Shown here piece by piece: positions 10,121 through 18,884 of a stretch of 28,143 nt of DNA. The notes under the pieces are model-generated. The model was not told where the DNA came from. It searched no databases and saw only the letters and a list, made by a program, of their open reading frames with translations. The position numbers and the translations under genes were made by a program. How positions within the stretch are numbered: position 1 is the stretch's first letter; every line of letters starts with the position of its first letter. Source of the stretch: Phoronis australis (taxonomy: Eukaryota > Phoronida > Phoronidae); the NCBI GenBank assembly GCA_002633005.1, contig NMRA01001277.1, forward strand, positions 3,534 to 31,676. Direction: 5' to 3'.

Positions 10121-10560
10121 CATTTCGTTTTCGTCTTAGGCTCGCCATCGTTTTCTCATGAAACTTTTAAAACTCCTATGAACAAGCGTGGTATCTGAAT
10201 GTTTTAAATGAATTCGATCAGCTATTTCGTAGGAATGATGATTCGAGTTAAGTCCCATTTGGACATCATTGAAGGTTTCTACATAACCTTAAACATTTTC
10301 ATTCAATCTAACTTTTACTTACATTCAGTAATTTTAGCTTTTAACATCCAATTTTCGCTTTCTGTCACGAACAACATTGCTGACCCTAATTCAAGTAGGA
10401 AATTAATATTCTCGACATTGCGACCCTCTCCTACATATTTCCATCCGTCCGCGTGACACGTTCCCATATTACAGTGGGGGGTTAATTCTGATCACATAAA
10501 CATGCAAAAATCTGTCTTTCGTTAAAACAAACCCTGCCACTTTACTCTGTTTCATAAAAA

Positions 10561-10690
10561 CTTGCCAAATCTCATGACCTCGTCTATTAACTAGACTATT
10601 CCCTCAGCTACCGCAGAATAGGCCACCATTGAGGTACAAGCAGCCACAAGCAATTGCCATATTGAAACTTTTGGCAGTGTCACAAGAAAG
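10561..10690 (+). promoter_or_regulatory. Gene 1 conserved 5' block and non-coding first exon
   Basis: This block closely matches 22266-22395 upstream of gene 2; the first 30 bp are identical between paralogues. It ends at 'caagaaag|gtaac', a splice donor, followed by an 89-bp intron (10691-10779) that ends 'ctcgtttcag' just before the ATG exon. I infer that the 3' part is a transcribed 5' UTR exon and the left part is promoter. The exact transcription start cannot be read. No convincing TATA box is visible. Confidence 0.5.
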
Positions 10691-10791
10691 GTAACTATTA
10701 TTTCTGAATCAAATACAAAGATTGTGCTTTATTTCACTACTAAAGCTGGATTTCAAGCTAATATGTTCGCTCGTTTCAGATCTGTCAGGAC

Positions 10792-10852
10792 ATGTGGTTC
10801 GAAATGAAGATGATAATGATATCTATTGTCGCTCTCCTGCTGATTGACCAAG
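10792..10852 (+). CDS. Gene 1 exon: signal peptide
   Basis: The ATG at 10792 opens 20 codons plus one base, up to 'caag|gtgggt'. The peptide starts Met-Trp-Phe-Glu-Met-Lys, then has a hydrophobic core ([11 protein letters not shown]) and ends Asp-Gln-Gly. The exon begins at 10780 after 'ctcgtttcag', so 12 bases are 5' UTR. The same layout at 22501 in gene 2 supports this start; in-frame ATGs at codons 5, 7 and 9 are less likely. The intron phase is 1, as expected before an SRCR module. Confidence 0.82.
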
Positions 10853-13800
10853 GTGGGTTTTAGAGCGAAGATGATCTATTTGAAAATGTATGTTTCGCTG
10901 ATCATGCGTAGGGCTTAGGTGCCGTGCTACCGGCGTAACTTCACACAAAGGGTTTGCTTCCGTATACTCAGTTATCCTATATATATGTAAACACTGCCAT
11001 TTAATACGCCGTGAAATATGCCGTGAAATACGAGAAAGTAAAGGCACAATAGAGGCCGTATTTCACGATTGGTGAAGAGTCTCCTGGCGGAGTAAATCCC
11101 CATGAACGGCAGCAAATTTGATTGGGCTGGTTCATTTGAGTTACCAAAAACACTGATCTAAGACGTCGTTCTTGAAAAACAGATTTACTTCTCTAAAAAC
11201 TAAAAGCTTTCAGCGAAGATTTACCGATGAAAATTCCGACGCACTGTGATCAGACAGATATTTTTAGCCTCACTAGTTTTAATCTAGGTCACCATAAATT
11301 GGCCAATTCCCTGAAAAGCGTACCCCCAAAAAATAAAACAAAAGTCTAATTGTAATCAAACGAAACCGATTTGTTACTGATGCACAGAGTTTATCTACAC
11401 TGAAAACTAAGATATCTACAAGAAACTGCGACCTAATAACGAGTATGTGTTTTTTTACTGACACAACCGTCTGCTTGCAGCGTTCAGAAACCTCTACCTC
11501 GATGGTAGCGTGAAATCTGCTTTTTGCGACACTGTTCTTAGCTTAAGTTATGCGAATCAGCACAGTTTCTATCTTTATTTTCCAGTGCTGTGATCGAAAC
11601 GAAATAAATATTAGATAACTATTTCCATTCCAGAAGCTAAGACACGAAAACTAATAAAACTTTACTAGTAATTCAACAATTTCGCAGATGATCTTGTCGC
11701 TTGACGTCATATAACAACATGCCAAAGCAAATGACAACAAAAGATATCGCCGCGATGCAAATGAGCTCATATATATATGGGATAAAAAGGTTACCCTACA
11801 TACATAGGAATACTACTGAAAAATCCTATCCCCTACCTTCGGTCTCGTTGGGACGCTACCAGATGAAATGTGGGATAACCTATCTGTTTCACATACTGGA
11901 AAATCCAGTTAGAGTGGCAAAAGATGTGACAAGATGGGATTTGTTGTGATTTTCTGTCAAACGTTTATTAATAAACAGATGTCTTAAAATGTTCTTTTAC
12001 CTTCGTCTCAGTATACTGCGCAGGTGGAGCTTGTGGGGGAGTTCGTTGTGTACTTATAGAAAATGTCTATCTGCCCTCTTAAAAGTTAACTTTGAACGTG
12101 TTATTTTGTCAATAACACAAATGCACATGTAAATTTGCATGGATGAGATATATAAATGGACTTGAATAAGTAAATAGAATAAACCCGAATTGGTGCAGTC
12201 GTGGTTCACCTCAGAGTATGATGTTGTTGATACGTCATGTATACAATGTTACCATTGAGCCATGCTGCGTGATTTTCTGTACACATATGCATTTTACTGT
12301 CTCAATGTAGTTTCAGTTGTCATCATTTCCTCTTTACTCTTCTTATGGGTGTTATGGAACAGACATTTGAAGTTTTATGAATGTGTGGCAGAGGAAGAGA
12401 ATTTTTACAAAATGAAGCATTCAGAAAACAGATAGCAAGCGCTTTGCCAATGACTGATGTAAGATTTACAACAAGTGCGTGACCTATGCTTTTAGTGAAT
12501 TACACGGAAACCTGGGGAAAAACACCCCCCAAGGACAATAATGTCCCGTTTGTGAAATAAGGGATATGAATCTTTAGTTGATTCATGGATTGACGCCAAT
12601 GATGCATTAGCAGGTGAGAGAACGAGAATTGGTTGAAATCATCAAAACAGGGTTTAGTATCCTTTTAACAAATGGTTTCACACAGCAGATAACGTAGCAG
12701 ATTTATACCAATAATCGTGCCATTACCTTCACGTCTAAGGTTACTCCGATGTATCTGTTCGACTCGCCGGTGGCGGAAATCCGGCCGAAGGAAGAGTGGA
12801 AGTCTATTACGGCGGGTGGGGCATTGTCTGCGATGATTTTTGGGACATAAATGACGCTAGAGTTATCTGCAGACAACTTGGGTTTGTGTAAGTATATGTT
12901 TGTTTGTTGGTTTGTTTTGCTAATTTGTTTGTCTAATCGGTAATGCTGCAAGGGGTGGCAACAAAAATTCGCAAGCCGGTGCCGTTTTTGGTCGTATCCA
13001 GTTGGGACCACGAAAAATCCGCCTATTTGACTGAGGGAGAAGTCGCTGACGACCGCGAAGTATAGGCTGAGGGAGTAATGTTGAAAAACGGCACAGGTGT
13101 ACCCTAAACACATATTTTCGAATTCCTAATTTTCAGTATATTGTCTGGGATTTGTTTTCATTCACCGATTTCCTGCTTTGACTGTATAACGGCTGCGTGA
13201 CCGGTAGAAAACTGCACTAAAGATTCGTATTTCACGTGACACATTGTCCTATTTTAGTGGTTCAAAGAATATGCAATATTTAAATCTATCGTTAACAGGG
13301 ATGCCATTAGCGCACTCCAACAATCTGTCTTTGGCTATGGTAACGGTGCTTTTCGAATGGACAATGTTAACTGCGTGGGAACAGAAGCTTCCATCGATAG
13401 ATGTAGTCACGAAGGTTGGAATCGTCATGACTGCAGCAACACGGAGGCAGCGGGTGTGCGATGTACAGGTGAGTGGATCGATAACACGAGCTTGATTGGA
13501 TTATTTTGTACGTAATAGCAAAGGAAAGTCTTGAAAGAGTCGGTAGTTAACGGCCTTACAAGGCTGGTTCAATGAGAGCGGTGGTCCAGGGAACTGTTGT
13601 TGTATTGGAAAATAAGAAGACGGAATCATCGCAGCGAGTACATGCATGCATGCAATATTGGTCAGATTGAGAGCTACATGGGCTAAAAATGATTAAAAAC
13701 ATTTTTAGGGTCTAACTCAGTTGACGGAGGTTGGTCCGCCTGGAGCTCATGGACTTCCTGCAACGTGACCTGCGGCGGAGGAATACAATCCCGAACAAGG

Positions 13801-14644
13801 ACATGTAACAGTCCCGCTCCTCTCAATGGTGGAGCATCTTGTCCTGGACAGGGTCGAGAGACTACATCGTGTAATTCAGGAGAATGCAGCCCAGGTAACC
13901 TGAAAACTCTACATTCAATGGCGGGATTTGGGCGCTGGGGCAAATGAGCCATGCTTCCCCATAAAATTTTCCAAGTCCACTGGAAATTTACTTGCTCGAT
14001 TCTGGTACTGCAGGGATTAATGCGATCGTTTTCGTTCAGTGTACACATTTGCCTGTTATAATGTACATGTATGTCTAAAAAATGCCAAGCGGCGCCATTT
14101 TTGAAAACCGTGGTTTTCGCACTTCATAGTTTGGAGTGGAACCACGCAGCGCTTAAGTATTAGCCAAAAAAGCAAACTGGCTGAAATCCAAGTGGCGGCG
14201 AAAATTTCCCAGCGTTGAACCAGTCAATGAGAAGAACGCAACTCCTCCGTATTGTAAAAAAGAAAGGAAAACAACCTTGAGACCCAACATGAACTGAATT
14301 TCCTAAGGATGGCGCTGCATTTGACTTGAAAACTATGTGGACCATGAACACACGTCTTTTTCTGCGCTTCACGCCAGCGCTTCTTTGAGATGTTTTCCAT
14401 TTTTAAGCACCGCTTAAATTCACTTAGCAAAGTCTGGTTCAACGGGCACGCTCAGCTTGATTTCTATTTGCAGTTGACGGCGGCTGGTCTGCCTGGACTG
14501 ACTGGACGGCCTGTAGCGTGACGTGTGGTGGAGGGAAACAATCAAGGACGAGACGATGTGATAGCCCAGCCCCCTTGAACGGAGGAGCGAACTGTGCAGG
14601 AAATAGTACGGAGGAGCAAACGTGCAGCACAACGATTTGCCCGG
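10792..14644 (+). CDS. Gene 1: secreted SRCR-TSP1-TSP1 protein (spliced model)
   Basis: Five coding exons are supported: 10792-10852, 12740-12887, 13299-13468, 13721-13894 and 14474-14644. The intron phases are 1, 2, 1 and 1, and the frame stays open through all joins. The product starts with a signal peptide, followed by one six-cysteine group A SRCR domain and two TSP1 repeats. SRCR domains bind protein or microbial ligands, and TSP1 repeats bind glycans and matrix proteins, so an extracellular recognition or adhesion role is plausible. The specific function is unknown. The last exon ends in a phase-1 donor (gtaagt), so more exons are expected, but none is found before the transposon at 15437. 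A tandem paralogue starts at 22501. Confidence 0.8.
10853..12739 (+). other. Gene 1 intron between signal peptide and SRCR
   Basis: Begins gtgggt and ends 'acgtctaag'. Its two ends and a middle part near 12340-12450 align with the matching intron of gene 2 (22562-24686). About 0.9 kb (roughly 10980-11888) is absent from gene 2, and its edges read 'gttatcc' and 'ggataac', so it may be an insertion bounded by a short inverted repeat. No exon is visible inside. Confidence 0.6.
12740..12887 (+). CDS. Gene 1 exon: N-terminal half of SRCR domain
   Basis: Exon of 148 nt between 'ctaag' and 'gtaagt'. It reads Val-Arg-Leu-Ala-Gly-Gly-Gly, Gly-Arg-Val-Glu-Val, Gly-Trp-Gly-Ile-Val-Cys-Asp-Asp and Val-Ile-Cys-Arg-Gln-Leu-Gly-Phe, the standard first half of a scavenger receptor cysteine-rich domain with two of its six cysteines. 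It ends in phase 2 inside the Leu-Gly-Phe-Gly motif. The completed codon is Val where Gly is usual and where gene 2 has Gly. Confidence 0.9.
12888..13298 (+). other. Gene 1 intron within the SRCR domain
   Basis: Phase-2 intron, gtaagt to 'ttaacag'. It aligns along much of its length with the gene 2 intron 24835-25277. It contains no exon or repeat that I can see. Confidence 0.7.
13299..13468 (+). CDS. Gene 1 exon: C-terminal half of SRCR domain
   Basis: Exon of 170 nt between 'ttaacag' and 'gtgagt'. It contains Ala-Ile-Ser-Ala-Leu, Phe-Gly-Tyr-Gly-Asn-Gly, Asn-Cys-Val-Gly-Thr-Glu, Asp-Arg-Cys-Ser-His, Trp-Asn-Arg-His-Asp-Cys and Gly-Val-Arg-Cys, giving cysteines three to six. Six cysteines and a two-exon split are hallmarks of group A SRCR domains (group B has eight cysteines and one exon). 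The usual Gly-Pro after Leu-Gln is Gln-Ser here. The exon ends in phase 1. Confidence 0.9.
13721..13894 (+). CDS. Gene 1 exon: TSP1 repeat 1
   Basis: Exon of 174 nt, phase 1 to phase 1. It contains Trp-Ser-Ala-Trp-Ser-Ser-Trp (the WxxWxxW ladder, a C-mannosylation target), Cys-Asn-Val-Thr-Cys-Gly-Gly-Gly, an Arg-Thr-Arg-Thr-Cys strand and six cysteines in all, as in a canonical thrombospondin type 1 repeat. Asn-Val-Thr is an N-glycosylation sequon. I chose the acceptor 'ctaactcag' because gene 2 and the second repeat start at the equivalent place. A second acceptor 12 nt upstream ('atttttag', exon from 13709) would add four residues in frame. Confidence 0.88.
13895..14473 (+). other. Gene 1 intron between TSP1 exons
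   Basis: Phase-1 intron. Its first ~200 bp align with the gene 2 sequence after 26388. The part at about 14090-14260 aligns with 27670-27800 of gene 2, which lies beyond the gene 2 pseudo-exon. No other feature is visible. Confidence 0.6.
14474..14644 (+). CDS. Gene 1 exon: TSP1 repeat 2
   Basis: Exon of 171 nt between 'ctatttgcag' and 'gtaagt', phase 1 on both sides. It contains Trp-Ser-Ala-Trp-Thr-Asp-Trp, Cys-Ser-Val-Thr-Cys-Gly-Gly-Gly, an Arg-Thr-Arg-Arg-Cys strand and six cysteines, a complete TSP1 repeat. It shares Ser-Pro-Ala-Pro-Leu-Asn-Gly-Gly with repeat 1, so the two repeats are recent internal duplicates. Asn-Ser-Thr is a possible glycosylation site. The strong donor shows that coding continues in an exon not found in this window. 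Confidence 0.88.
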
Positions 14645-14747
14645 GTAAGTAGAGTATAGGAAGTGAAGCAGTGTGTCTTTTGTCTCGTTCTGTTTTCACG
14701 ATTTTGAAACACTATTGAAAGTGTCCGGCTCTCACGGTTATCAAACT

Positions 14748-14997
14748 GGGGCCCGTTCCAAGAAACTGACTTAAGTTCATTATTGACTTAAGTCTAAGAT
14801 TTGTCTTAACTTCCAAACTTTGAAACTTCCATATCTGGTAAATTTATCAAAATTAAGCCAAAACCTACGTCAAACACTTAAATCAAGCTTAATATCTCTT
14901 TCTTGAAATGATTTTGAGACAAATTGAACTTTTATTTTAAAATTTAGTAAAATTTAGGAATAGTCTTAGCTAAGTCAGTTTTGTTGGAACGGGCCCC
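14748..14997. mobile_element. 250-bp inverted-repeat element (MITE-like)
   Basis: The left end 'ggggcccgttccaa' plus 'aaactgactt' is matched by the reverse complement of the right end ('aagtcagttttgttggaacg' then ggcccc), giving a terminal inverted repeat of about 25 bp with small differences. The interior is A+T-rich and non-coding. It sits 103 bp after TSP1 exon 2 and is absent from gene 2, so it inserted after the duplication or was lost there. I cannot read a clear target-site duplication. Confidence 0.7.
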
Positions 14998-15319
14998 TAG
15001 TCTCGAACTGTTTATCAGTAAAAAGATTGATTAACAGGAAGACGTTTTCTGGCTTCGGATTCTCATTGAGTGCCAGGATACTCTTTGGGAATTGGAAGTA
15101 TCAGTTAACTGAATTATATGATTGAGCAAAAAAGTTAATTTTTATTTCTCCAAAAATAGGTTACTTGTGTGAATAATCGGAATCAGTAAATACGGAAATA
15201 GACCGTATATCACAATTGCTTAAGTTTAAAACGGCCATGAATCTGCTATAAAAATTAGTCTCCACTCGCTCTTACTCAGACGAGGTGTTATTTTTGGTCT
15301 TGTAAAGACGCTGCGGTTC

Positions 15320-15435
15320 GTTATGCTCGAAACTACGCTCGGCGAACACTGTACTGACAAGTGAACTTGGAGCGGCCTGGTCTGAACGAATAACGAACAG
15401 TTCTCTTCAAACCCAGAAATCACATCTTTTTACTG
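15320..15435 (+). repeat. Last segment of gene 1 homologous to gene 2
   Basis: Aligns with 27862-27971 ('ctgaacgaataacgaacagt', 'tctcttcaaa', 'atctttttact'). In gene 2 the next exon follows about 138 bp later. In gene 1 the similarity stops at the N and transposon boundary, so the gene 1 version of that exon is not found. Confidence 0.7.
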
Positions 15436-15436
15436 N
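15436..15436. other. Single N at a repeat junction
   Basis: The N stands where the transposon terminus should read 'gtggcggatct'. The flanking sequence goes straight from 'tactg' to 'aggatatcac'. About ten terminal bases seem to be missing, so the N may be a collapsed gap and not one unknown base. Confidence 0.6.
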
Positions 15437-16216
15437 AGGATATCACAAGGGGGGCCAACGTTTTGTTTGAAAACATTTTTGCAAAGCACGATTAGATGCG
15501 CATAGCACCGAATGGGAGAGGTTTGCCCCCCTCCCACCCAGTTATTTTTTTCTGTTTTTCCTCTAAAAATCCAAGAAAAAACGGCAAAGAAAAAGAAAAA
15601 AAACACAGAGAACGTGTCAAACATGAAAAACTGCAATTATCACAGACTCGAATTCACGACCTGACGGATATTTTGTGGAATTAGTTCGTAACAAATTAGT
15701 GGTATTTAAAATAGTCTTCAATTGCCCAGAAGACCACATCCGTATTTTGTGTTGGCATTAATGACGCGATTGCTTTGGAAATCGTCTTAAGTTAAGGTTT
15801 GACAAAGAGATAATTATGAGTTTCTGAGTGGATCGCTAAGGCTTCGATTAAAATTCACATCTTACCAGCAGCTTCTGTTTTTTCATCGTCACTCAGATTC
15901 CATTTTCTTTAAAAAAAATGAAGTAATTTTCTTTATTGCACAGTGAAGCAGACGACGGAAACGGAATCGTAGTGCGCAGTACCACTGCCGGTCGCCTGGG
16001 ATATCGCGGGAGAGCCTAGTATACTTAGCCGTAGTTTCGTTACGACTGAGTCGTGTTCCGAATTTGACACTTGCACACATTTAAATCTTGTTTCCGCCGT
16101 ATAATGTTAATTACCGGGGTTAATTAATAAACTAAACATTGCCCTACGCTCTTGCTGTTTTATTTTTTGCGGCAGACAAGGGGGGCGGGCCCCCTGCCCC
16201 CCCAAATCCGCCTATG
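15437..16216 (-). mobile_element. Transposon copy 1 (non-autonomous, GGCGGAT ends)
   Basis: This copy is in opposite orientation to 21018-22025, and the two align over most of their length ('aggatatcacaaggggg' at one end, 'aaatccgcctatg' at the other). It has a ~130-bp internal deletion relative to copy 2, which removes the box A part of the tRNA-like segment. The ends resemble hAT-type termini (CAGTGGCGGATCTAGG is readable in copy 2), but no transposase is present. Family assignment is tentative. Confidence 0.7.
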
Positions 16217-17257
16217 GTTTAGTATATATTGCTAATGAGGTGTCGGATTATTATTGATCCTCTAGTAACAATAAAGAACAATATTTACACGAGGGTGACT
16301 TGTGTATTTTGAGTCATAGCCTCTTTAGTGGTATAATTACAGATGTAAGACATGCAATGAAAAAACACACACAAAAAAAGAAAGTGGCGTAGATGAAGTA
16401 ATATCCCACGAGACAAAATTCCGCGTATCGACATCGATCCTCGGTCTCGGTCGATATGTGGAATAATGATAAAAGTAGGAATATTTATCGAGTTCTTTTA
16501 TTTATGCACAAAGTCATATAGATCTCTTCTCATTGACTTTTTGTCGCACAATCTTTGGATTAAGCTTATCTCCCAGCCATTCTGTGAAACTGGGCTTCTC
16601 TACACTAGCTTGGAAGTACCGCTGAACATTCAAATCCAAGCCATGACAGTGAAAATAAGTACTCACAATACCAAGTGACGTAAAACCATACTCGAGATGT
16701 TATTTGTGTATATAACAGATATTTTGCCAAGACGATGCCACAAAGCCAAAATGCTCATCCGAGACCGAAAAAAATGAAGGGGTAACAGAAATATTGACTT
16801 GAGTTGGTAGTACGCAATTGCCCACTCCAGTCTTCTATTATACCCTGATGGTTAGTCCAAAAAGTCGCATAGGATCCATTGCAGCCCAAATTTTACTTGT
16901 CAAGTTATAAACACGGAAGGCGGGTAGAAGATGGCAAGCTTTTCAACTTTAAACTCTGGATAGAAACACCAGAAAATAGACTGGTAGATGACACCTTTTT
17001 CTGATTGTGCGTGCACGTATGTGTGCGGGAAGAGGATTTTCACTACAGTCTTCTTTCCTGGGCGTCACTATTGCCTGGTGGGACTGAGTATGAAACGGTT
17101 AACACTTACAAATCTACCAGTAAGTGGGACACGTTACCATATTTTTTTAGTAAAATTTAACTCAAAAGGTCATGAACTTTGATAGGAAAATATGTACAAC
17201 AGTAACATGACCAAATGTTATTTGAGATAAATGTTCAACATGGGATATTGAAAACTG
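16217..17257. other. Intergenic, nothing recognised
   Basis: A+T-rich unique sequence after the transposon. It does not match gene 2 downstream of 27972, so the gene 1 intron does not resume here. No exon or RNA gene is visible. Confidence 0.5.
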
Positions 17258-18071
17258 CATTATTTTTATAGAATGATACTTTGTTTTCGGCCCTGAATGT
17301 CGTAAAATTCCTTAAGAGCCTTTTGAAGAAAAAGCATAAAGCGAGGTACCTGAAAGTTTCATTTGATCAGAGCACACATTTTTCAGATATGATGTTCCAA
17401 TGTTATCCAAATTTTTCTATGGTCTTAATTATAATTTTAAGACTGCCTGCAAAAATAATCAGGCAAAATTCAATAATCTGAGAGCATGAATCGTCACGAA
17501 TTTTTAAATTGGAGTCTTATTATTTATTATCTCTTGGATTGACGTAACTTCAAAAAGATTGTTGCCCCAAAACTCTTTATAAAAAACAACTCAACTTTGT
17601 CACCACTCTTGATCAGAGAATTAGCCATCTTTCACGTTTAATAAAAGTCTTTAAAAATATCTGGGCCCGGTCTCCAATCCTTTTACTCGAAATGGAACTC
17701 GAAATTAGGTTTGGCATTTTCTACTCTACTTTTGGGCGAACTCAAGATAAGTGTCAATTATTCTATGCTCGAGTACACAATAATTTACGTAGATAATTTA
17801 TTGCCCTTAGTTCGCAGTTTGTAAACCCAATATTAAAGCATTAAGTTCCTGTTTGAACTCGAAATTTCGAGTTTTTACTCGAGTTTGTAGCACAAATATA
17901 AGGGTCTTCAAGGGCAAACTTGAACTAGAAACTCCTTGCATAAACTATAATGTATTCGAGCACAGTCTGATTACGAATTATCTTAAGTTTGCACAAAAGG
18001 AGCAGAGAAATTGCCAAAAATAGTTTCGAGTTCGTTTCGAGTACAAAGATTAGAGACCGGGCCCTGAACAA
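17258..18071 (+). repeat. 814-bp tandem duplication, copy 1
   Basis: Starts 'cattatttttatagaatg' and ends 'gggccctgaacaa'. It is about 98% identical to 18073-18884; I count roughly 18 differences by eye, including a 3-bp indel. It is non-coding: the 65-66 codon frames in both copies have no recognisable protein character. Confidence 0.9.
17663..18064. mobile_element. 402-bp inverted-repeat element, copy 1
   Basis: The ends 'gggcccggtctccaat' and 'attagagaccgggccc' form an imperfect terminal inverted repeat that continues for about 40 bp ('ttttactcgaaatggaactc' against its counterpart). The interior has many 'ctcgag' and 'ctcgaaa' motifs and no coding capacity. Its family is unknown. Confidence 0.75.
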
Positions 18072-18072
18072 N
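18072..18072. other. Single N at tandem-duplication junction
   Basis: The only other ambiguous base in the window. It falls exactly between the two near-identical copies. Confidence 0.8.
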
Positions 18073-18884
18073 CATTATTTTTATAGAATGATACTTTGTT
18101 TTCGGCCCTGAATGTCGTAAAATTCCTTAAGAGCCTTTTGAAGAAAAATCATAAAGCGAGGTACCTGAAAGTTTCATTTGATCAGAGCACACATTTTTCA
18201 GATAAGATGTTCCAATGTTATCCAAATTTTTCTATGGTCTTAATAATTTTAAGACTGCCTGCAAAAATAATCAGACAAAATTCAATAATCTGAGAACATG
18301 AATCGCCACGAATTTTGAAGTTGGAGTCTTATTATTTATTATCTCTTGGATTGACGTAACTTCAAAAAGATTGTTGCCCCAAAACTCTTTATAAAAAACA
18401 ACTCAACTTTGTCACCACTCTTGATCAGAGAATTAGCCAACTTTCACGTTTAATAAAAGCCTTTAAAAATATCTGGGCCCGGTCTCCAATCTTTTTACTC
18501 GAAATGGAACTCGAAATTAGGTTTGGCATTTTCTACTCTACTTTTGGGCGAACTCAAGATAAGTGTCAATTATTCTATGCTCGAGTACACAATAACTTAC
18601 GTAGATAATTTATTGCCCTTAGTTCACAGTTTGTAAACCCAATATTAAAGCATTAAGTTCGAGTTTGAACTCGAAATTTCGAGTTTTTACTCGAGTTTGT
18701 AGCACAAATATAAGGGTCTTCAAGGGCAAACTTGAACTAGAAACTCCTTGCATAAACTATAATGTATTCGAGCACAGTCTGGTTACCAATTATCTTAAGT
18801 TTGCATAAAAGGAGCAGAGAAATTGCCAAAAATAGTTTCGAGTTCGTTTCGAGTACAAAGATTAGAGACCGGGCCCTGAACAAA
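18073..18884 (+). repeat. 814-bp tandem duplication, copy 2
   Basis: Second copy, separated from copy 1 by the single N at 18072. This may be a genuine recent tandem duplication. It may also be two haplotypes joined by the assembler, as the N exactly at the junction suggests. Confidence 0.9.
18475..18876. mobile_element. 402-bp inverted-repeat element, copy 2
   Basis: Same element as 17663-18064, carried within the second copy of the 814-bp duplication. It has the same length and ends. Confidence 0.75.

Noticed and set aside
13709-13720. Earlier acceptor for gene 1 TSP1 repeat 1
   Set aside because: Possible and in frame, but gene 2 and repeat 2 both start at the position equivalent to 13721; kept as an alternative only.
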